This document shows positions 15,911 to 17,570 of a DNA stretch of 17,570 nucleotides, one piece after another (position 1 is the first letter of the stretch; each line of letters opens with the position of its first letter). This stretch comes from Lachnospiraceae bacterium UBA5902 (GTDB taxonomy: Bacteria > Bacillota > Clostridia > Lachnospirales > Lachnospiraceae): NCBI GenBank assembly GCA_002431865.1, contig DJEI01000046.1, forward strand, positions 1,124 through 18,693. Direction: 5' to 3'. Under the pieces are notes generated by a model, which worked only from the letters and a program-made list of their open reading frames with translations, was not told the DNA's origin and did no database searches. Made by a program: the position numbers and the translations under genes.

Positions 15911-15939
15911 ATTTTAACATATAGATGTGTATTTGGAAA
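15911..15939 (-). promoter_or_regulatory. Candidate promoter for the icd operon
   Basis: Minus strand: TAAAAT (15911-15916, 5 of 6 consensus) preceded by TGT (extended -10), and TTTCCA (15934-15939, 4 of 6) 17 bases upstream. The predicted start near 15904 gives a leader of about 340 bases. The region is AT-rich, so a chance match is possible. Confidence 0.5.
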
Positions 15940-16005
15940 TATTACATTTGAAATTTTATTGTGGTTATAAGTGTAGTAAAAATATATTCGAGTATATAGC
16001 TGTAA

Positions 16006-16033
16006 ATACACGAAGGAATATTTCTTCGTGTAT
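16006..16033 (-). terminator. Palindrome after niaR, possible terminator
   Basis: ATACACGAAG (16006-16015) and CTTCGTGTAT (16024-16033) form a perfect 10-pair stem around an eight-base loop, 28 bases past the niaR stop codon. On the minus strand the following bases are UUACAG, a weak U-tract, so termination would be inefficient; an operator role is the alternative. Confidence 0.5.
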
Positions 16034-16060
16034 AATTACCTCAAAAATTTTCCCTTGGGA

Positions 16061-16621
16061 TTATTGCTTGAAGGTGGTTTCGTAATCGAGGAAGTCGACG
16101 AGAAAGTGTTTTTCTTTCAGGGCTTCTTCGATTTCGTCGAGGATATCTTCACTCTCGGCTTCAATCGTGTGGAAATGATAGCCGGATGTCGTGTTCGATA
16201 AAAGGGAAGATTTGCTCTCCTTCAGGTCTTCGACGAACTTGCGGACATCGCGGCGGCTCTTGATGTTCAGTGGTGCGGTAACTTTGCCGTAGGTGCGGTG
16301 ATTGACCATGACATCTAAGACGATTCCACCCAAATCGACGATTGTGCTTAATTCTTCTTCCGCCTGGTCGTCAGTATGACAGACCTTTACGATCCGCCGG
16401 CAATTCTGACTGCCTGCATCCTTTTCGTACACATAACCGCGGGGGGTAGATAAGATCGAATGCCCTTTGGAACGGAGCAATGCGATATCCTGTACAACAA
16501 CCTGGCGGCTGACATGGTAGATATCTCCGATTTTTCCGCCCGATAACGGATCATCGGAACGCAGTAACAATGCAAGCAGCTTCTCTCTACGCTCATTTCC
16601 GGATATAATTGTCTGCTCCAT
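16061..16621 (-). CDS. niaR: NiaR-type transcriptional repressor of NAD biosynthesis (HTH_11 + 3H domain)
   Basis: A 186-residue repressor. NiaR (YrxA) senses niacin and represses nad genes and niacin transporters in Firmicutes and Thermotoga. The N-terminal winged helix-turn-helix (about 10-65) contains SGGKIGDIYHVSRQVVVQDIALLRSKG, which reads as the recognition helix region, and a wing ending PRGYVY. The C-terminal 3H domain (about 75-182) keeps the conserved histidines: H82, H108 in VNHRTYG, and H149/H151 in SGYHFHTIEA. H82, E90, H149 and H151 are spaced like the metal ligands described for Thermotoga TM1602. AGGAGG precedes the ATG at 16621. It follows nadC by 21 bases in the same direction, so the repressor is probably in the operon it controls and hence self-limited. 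Confidence 0.92.
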   Translation of the reverse strand: MEQTIISGNERREKLLALLLRSDDPLSGGKIGDIYHVSRQVVVQDIALLRSKGHSILSTPRGYVYEKDAGSQNCRRIVKVCHTDDQAEEELSTIVDLGGIVLDVMVNHRTYGKVTAPLNIKSRRDVRKFVEDLKESKSSLLSNTTSGYHFHTIEAESEDILDEIEEALKEKHFLVDFLDYETTFKQ

Positions 16622-16642
16622 CTGCTTTTCCTCCTTATTGAA

Positions 16643-17515
16643 TTAGTCAATCGGATGCAGATGCTTCAGACTGATATCTAAGATTGGAGCTGAATGTGTC
16701 AGCGCGCCGCTGGATACATAATCGACACCAAGCTTCGTGATCGTCTCGATATTTTCTTTTGTGATATTTCCGGAGCATTCTGTCTTGGCACGTCCATCAA
16801 TAATCTTGATTGCTTCTGCCATCAGTTCTGGTGACATGTTATCCAACATGATGATATCGGCACCTGCTTCTACCGCTTCTCTGACCATATCCAGATTCTC
16901 GGTTTCCACCTCAATCTTGCAGACAAATGATGCATAATCTCTTGCCATCTGAACTGCTTTTGCCACACCGCCTGCGGCATCAATGTGATTATCCTTCAGC
17001 ATAACAGCGTCCGACAGATTGTATCTGTGATTATTTCCCCCGCCTGCACGAACGGCATATTTCTCGAAGATACGCATGCAAGGGGTTGTCTTTCTAGTGT
17101 CAAGCAGCTTGGTATTCGTTCCTTTCAAAAGTGCAGCAGCATGATTCGTATACGTTGCGATACCACTCATGCGTTGCAGATAATTCAGAGCTGTACGCTC
17201 GCCGGACAACAGCACGCGGATATCGCCGACAACCGTTGCAAGCACCTGCCCGTTTGTCACAGTATCACCATCCTTGATCTGTTTTCCATCCTTCTCAGCG
17301 AAGATCACTTCCGTATTCGGATCCAATATCGTGAATACACGCTTAAACACCTGCAATCCGGCGATGATTCCGTCCTGTTTCGCAAGCAGTGTAACCTCGC
17401 CCTTCTTATACTCCGGCATCACGGCATTTGTGCTGATATCCTCACTGTTGATATCCTCCTCCAGTGCCATCTTGATATATTTGTCTGCAACTAACTGCAT
17501 CGTAATCTCATTCAT
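16643..17515 (-). CDS. nadC: Nicotinate-nucleotide pyrophosphorylase (quinolinate phosphoribosyltransferase) NadC
   Basis: Converts quinolinate and PRPP to nicotinate mononucleotide, the step joining de novo NAD synthesis to the common pathway. The 290-residue type II phosphoribosyltransferase contains LSGERTALNYLQRMSGIAT (103-121), TRKTTP (140-145), RAGGGNNHRYNLSD (156-169) and LKDNH (173-177), which supply the substrate-binding Arg, His and Lys residues, and a C-terminal GVDYVSSGALTHS phosphate-binding segment. The ATG at 17515 is preferred, with AAGGAG (17525-17530) nine bases upstream. An in-frame ATG at 17536 would place that site inside the gene. niaR follows. nadA and nadB, which make quinolinate, would be expected upstream, beyond the right edge. 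Confidence 0.96.
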   Translation of the reverse strand: MNEITMQLVADKYIKMALEEDINSEDISTNAVMPEYKKGEVTLLAKQDGIIAGLQVFKRVFTILDPNTEVIFAEKDGKQIKDGDTVTNGQVLATVVGDIRVLLSGERTALNYLQRMSGIATYTNHAAALLKGTNTKLLDTRKTTPCMRIFEKYAVRAGGGNNHRYNLSDAVMLKDNHIDAAGGVAKAVQMARDYASFVCKIEVETENLDMVREAVEAGADIIMLDNMSPELMAEAIKIIDGRAKTECSGNITKENIETITKLGVDYVSSGALTHSAPILDISLKHLHPID

Positions 17516-17524
17516 GTGTCTAAT

Positions 17525-17530
17525 CTCCTT
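17525..17530 (-). promoter_or_regulatory. Ribosome binding site deciding the nadC start
   Basis: AAGGAG on the minus strand nine bases before the ATG at 17515. It excludes the longer reading from 17536, in which it would be coding. Confidence 0.7.
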
Positions 17531-17549
17531 TTTCATTAAATATACACTA

Positions 17550-17566
17550 GGCGTTTGCGAAACGCC
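17550..17566. repeat. Perfect short hairpin upstream of nadC
   Basis: GGCGTTT (17550-17556) and AAACGCC (17560-17566) form a seven-pair stem with a three-base loop, 35 bases upstream of the nadC ATG at the right edge of the window. On the minus strand it is followed by an AT-rich stretch, not a U-run. On the plus strand it is followed by AAAA at the edge. It may be an intergenic hairpin or an operator. Confidence 0.45.
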
Positions 17567-17570
17567 AAAA

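Larger units (their letters stand above)
15562..16060 (-). other. Gene-free region with structured icd leader
   Basis: No convincing coding sequence on either strand. The right two thirds are AT-rich, while 15640-15810 is more mixed and full of inverted repeats. In transcription order it holds the niaR downstream palindrome (16006-16033), a candidate promoter (15911-15939), a 10-base inverted repeat (15835-15881), two long hairpins (15752-15809 and 15699-15736), a small hairpin (15668-15690), the palindrome AATTATATAATT (15633-15644) flanked by GTCTG/CAGAC, the palindrome ATTCGCGAAT (15592-15601) and the icd ribosome binding site. If the promoter is right, the icd leader is about 340 bases long. 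I do not recognise a known riboswitch or T-box. Confidence 0.65.

Noticed and set aside
16985..17494. A 169-codon open frame on the plus strand opposite nadC
   Set aside because: Antisense to the conserved motifs of nadC and composed of Ile/Cys/Ser/His-rich shadow sequence; no promoter or family resemblance.
1..17570. Mobile element, prophage, CRISPR array or genomic island
   Set aside because: No transposase, integrase, phage gene, array of regular direct repeats or tRNA-associated junction is visible; the genes are mostly core housekeeping functions.

Overview
The window looks like a chromosomal segment from a low-to-moderate GC Firmicute of class Clostridia, most likely Lachnospiraceae or a close relative. 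This is inferred from strong AGGAGG-type ribosome binding sites, a divIVA/zapA cell-division gene set, a NiaR-type NAD repressor beside nadC, a eukaryote-type NADP-isocitrate dehydrogenase, and a long U32/DUF3656 protein. There are no insertion sequences, phage genes, tRNA or rRNA genes, or CRISPR arrays. Twelve full genes and one partial gene are supported; all but one are on the minus strand.

Reading in the minus-strand direction of transcription, the right end (17570 to 16061) holds nadC and niaR, the end of an NAD de novo synthesis operon whose upstream part (probably nadB/nadA) lies outside. Next comes a 499-base gene-free stretch (15562 to 16060). It carries a candidate promoter and a chain of inverted repeats that would form a long structured leader for icd. 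Then follow icd, a 1044-residue J-domain/TPR protein and an HscC-type Hsp70. The first two overlap as TAATG and the third follows 16 bases later, so the three form one operon. It ends at a shared bidirectional terminator at 9461-9494.

The only plus-strand gene (8412-9479) encodes a YprB-like DEDD exonuclease. It is expressed from a promoter back-to-back with the promoter of a long minus-strand operon. That operon reads divIVA-domain gene, ruvA, ruvB, zapA, U32 peptidase-family gene, ftsW/rodA-family gene and pbpA-type class B penicillin-binding protein gene, followed by a partial Nudix hydrolase gene with its own strong promoter. The operon joins a polar scaffold protein, the Holliday-junction motor, a Z-ring stabiliser, a probable RNA hydroxylase, and a peptidoglycan polymerase with its cognate transpeptidase.

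The most unusual content is the HscC-type Hsp70 paired with a very large TPR protein. The TPR protein's N-terminal J domain has NPE where the canonical HPD would be, and the gene is translationally coupled to isocitrate dehydrogenase. The HscC/J-protein pairing resembles the specialised HscC-DjlB/DjlC system of E. coli but with a different partner architecture. The icd leader with several hairpins and the roughly 100-base coding overlap between the ftsW/rodA-like gene and the PBP gene are also worth a second look.
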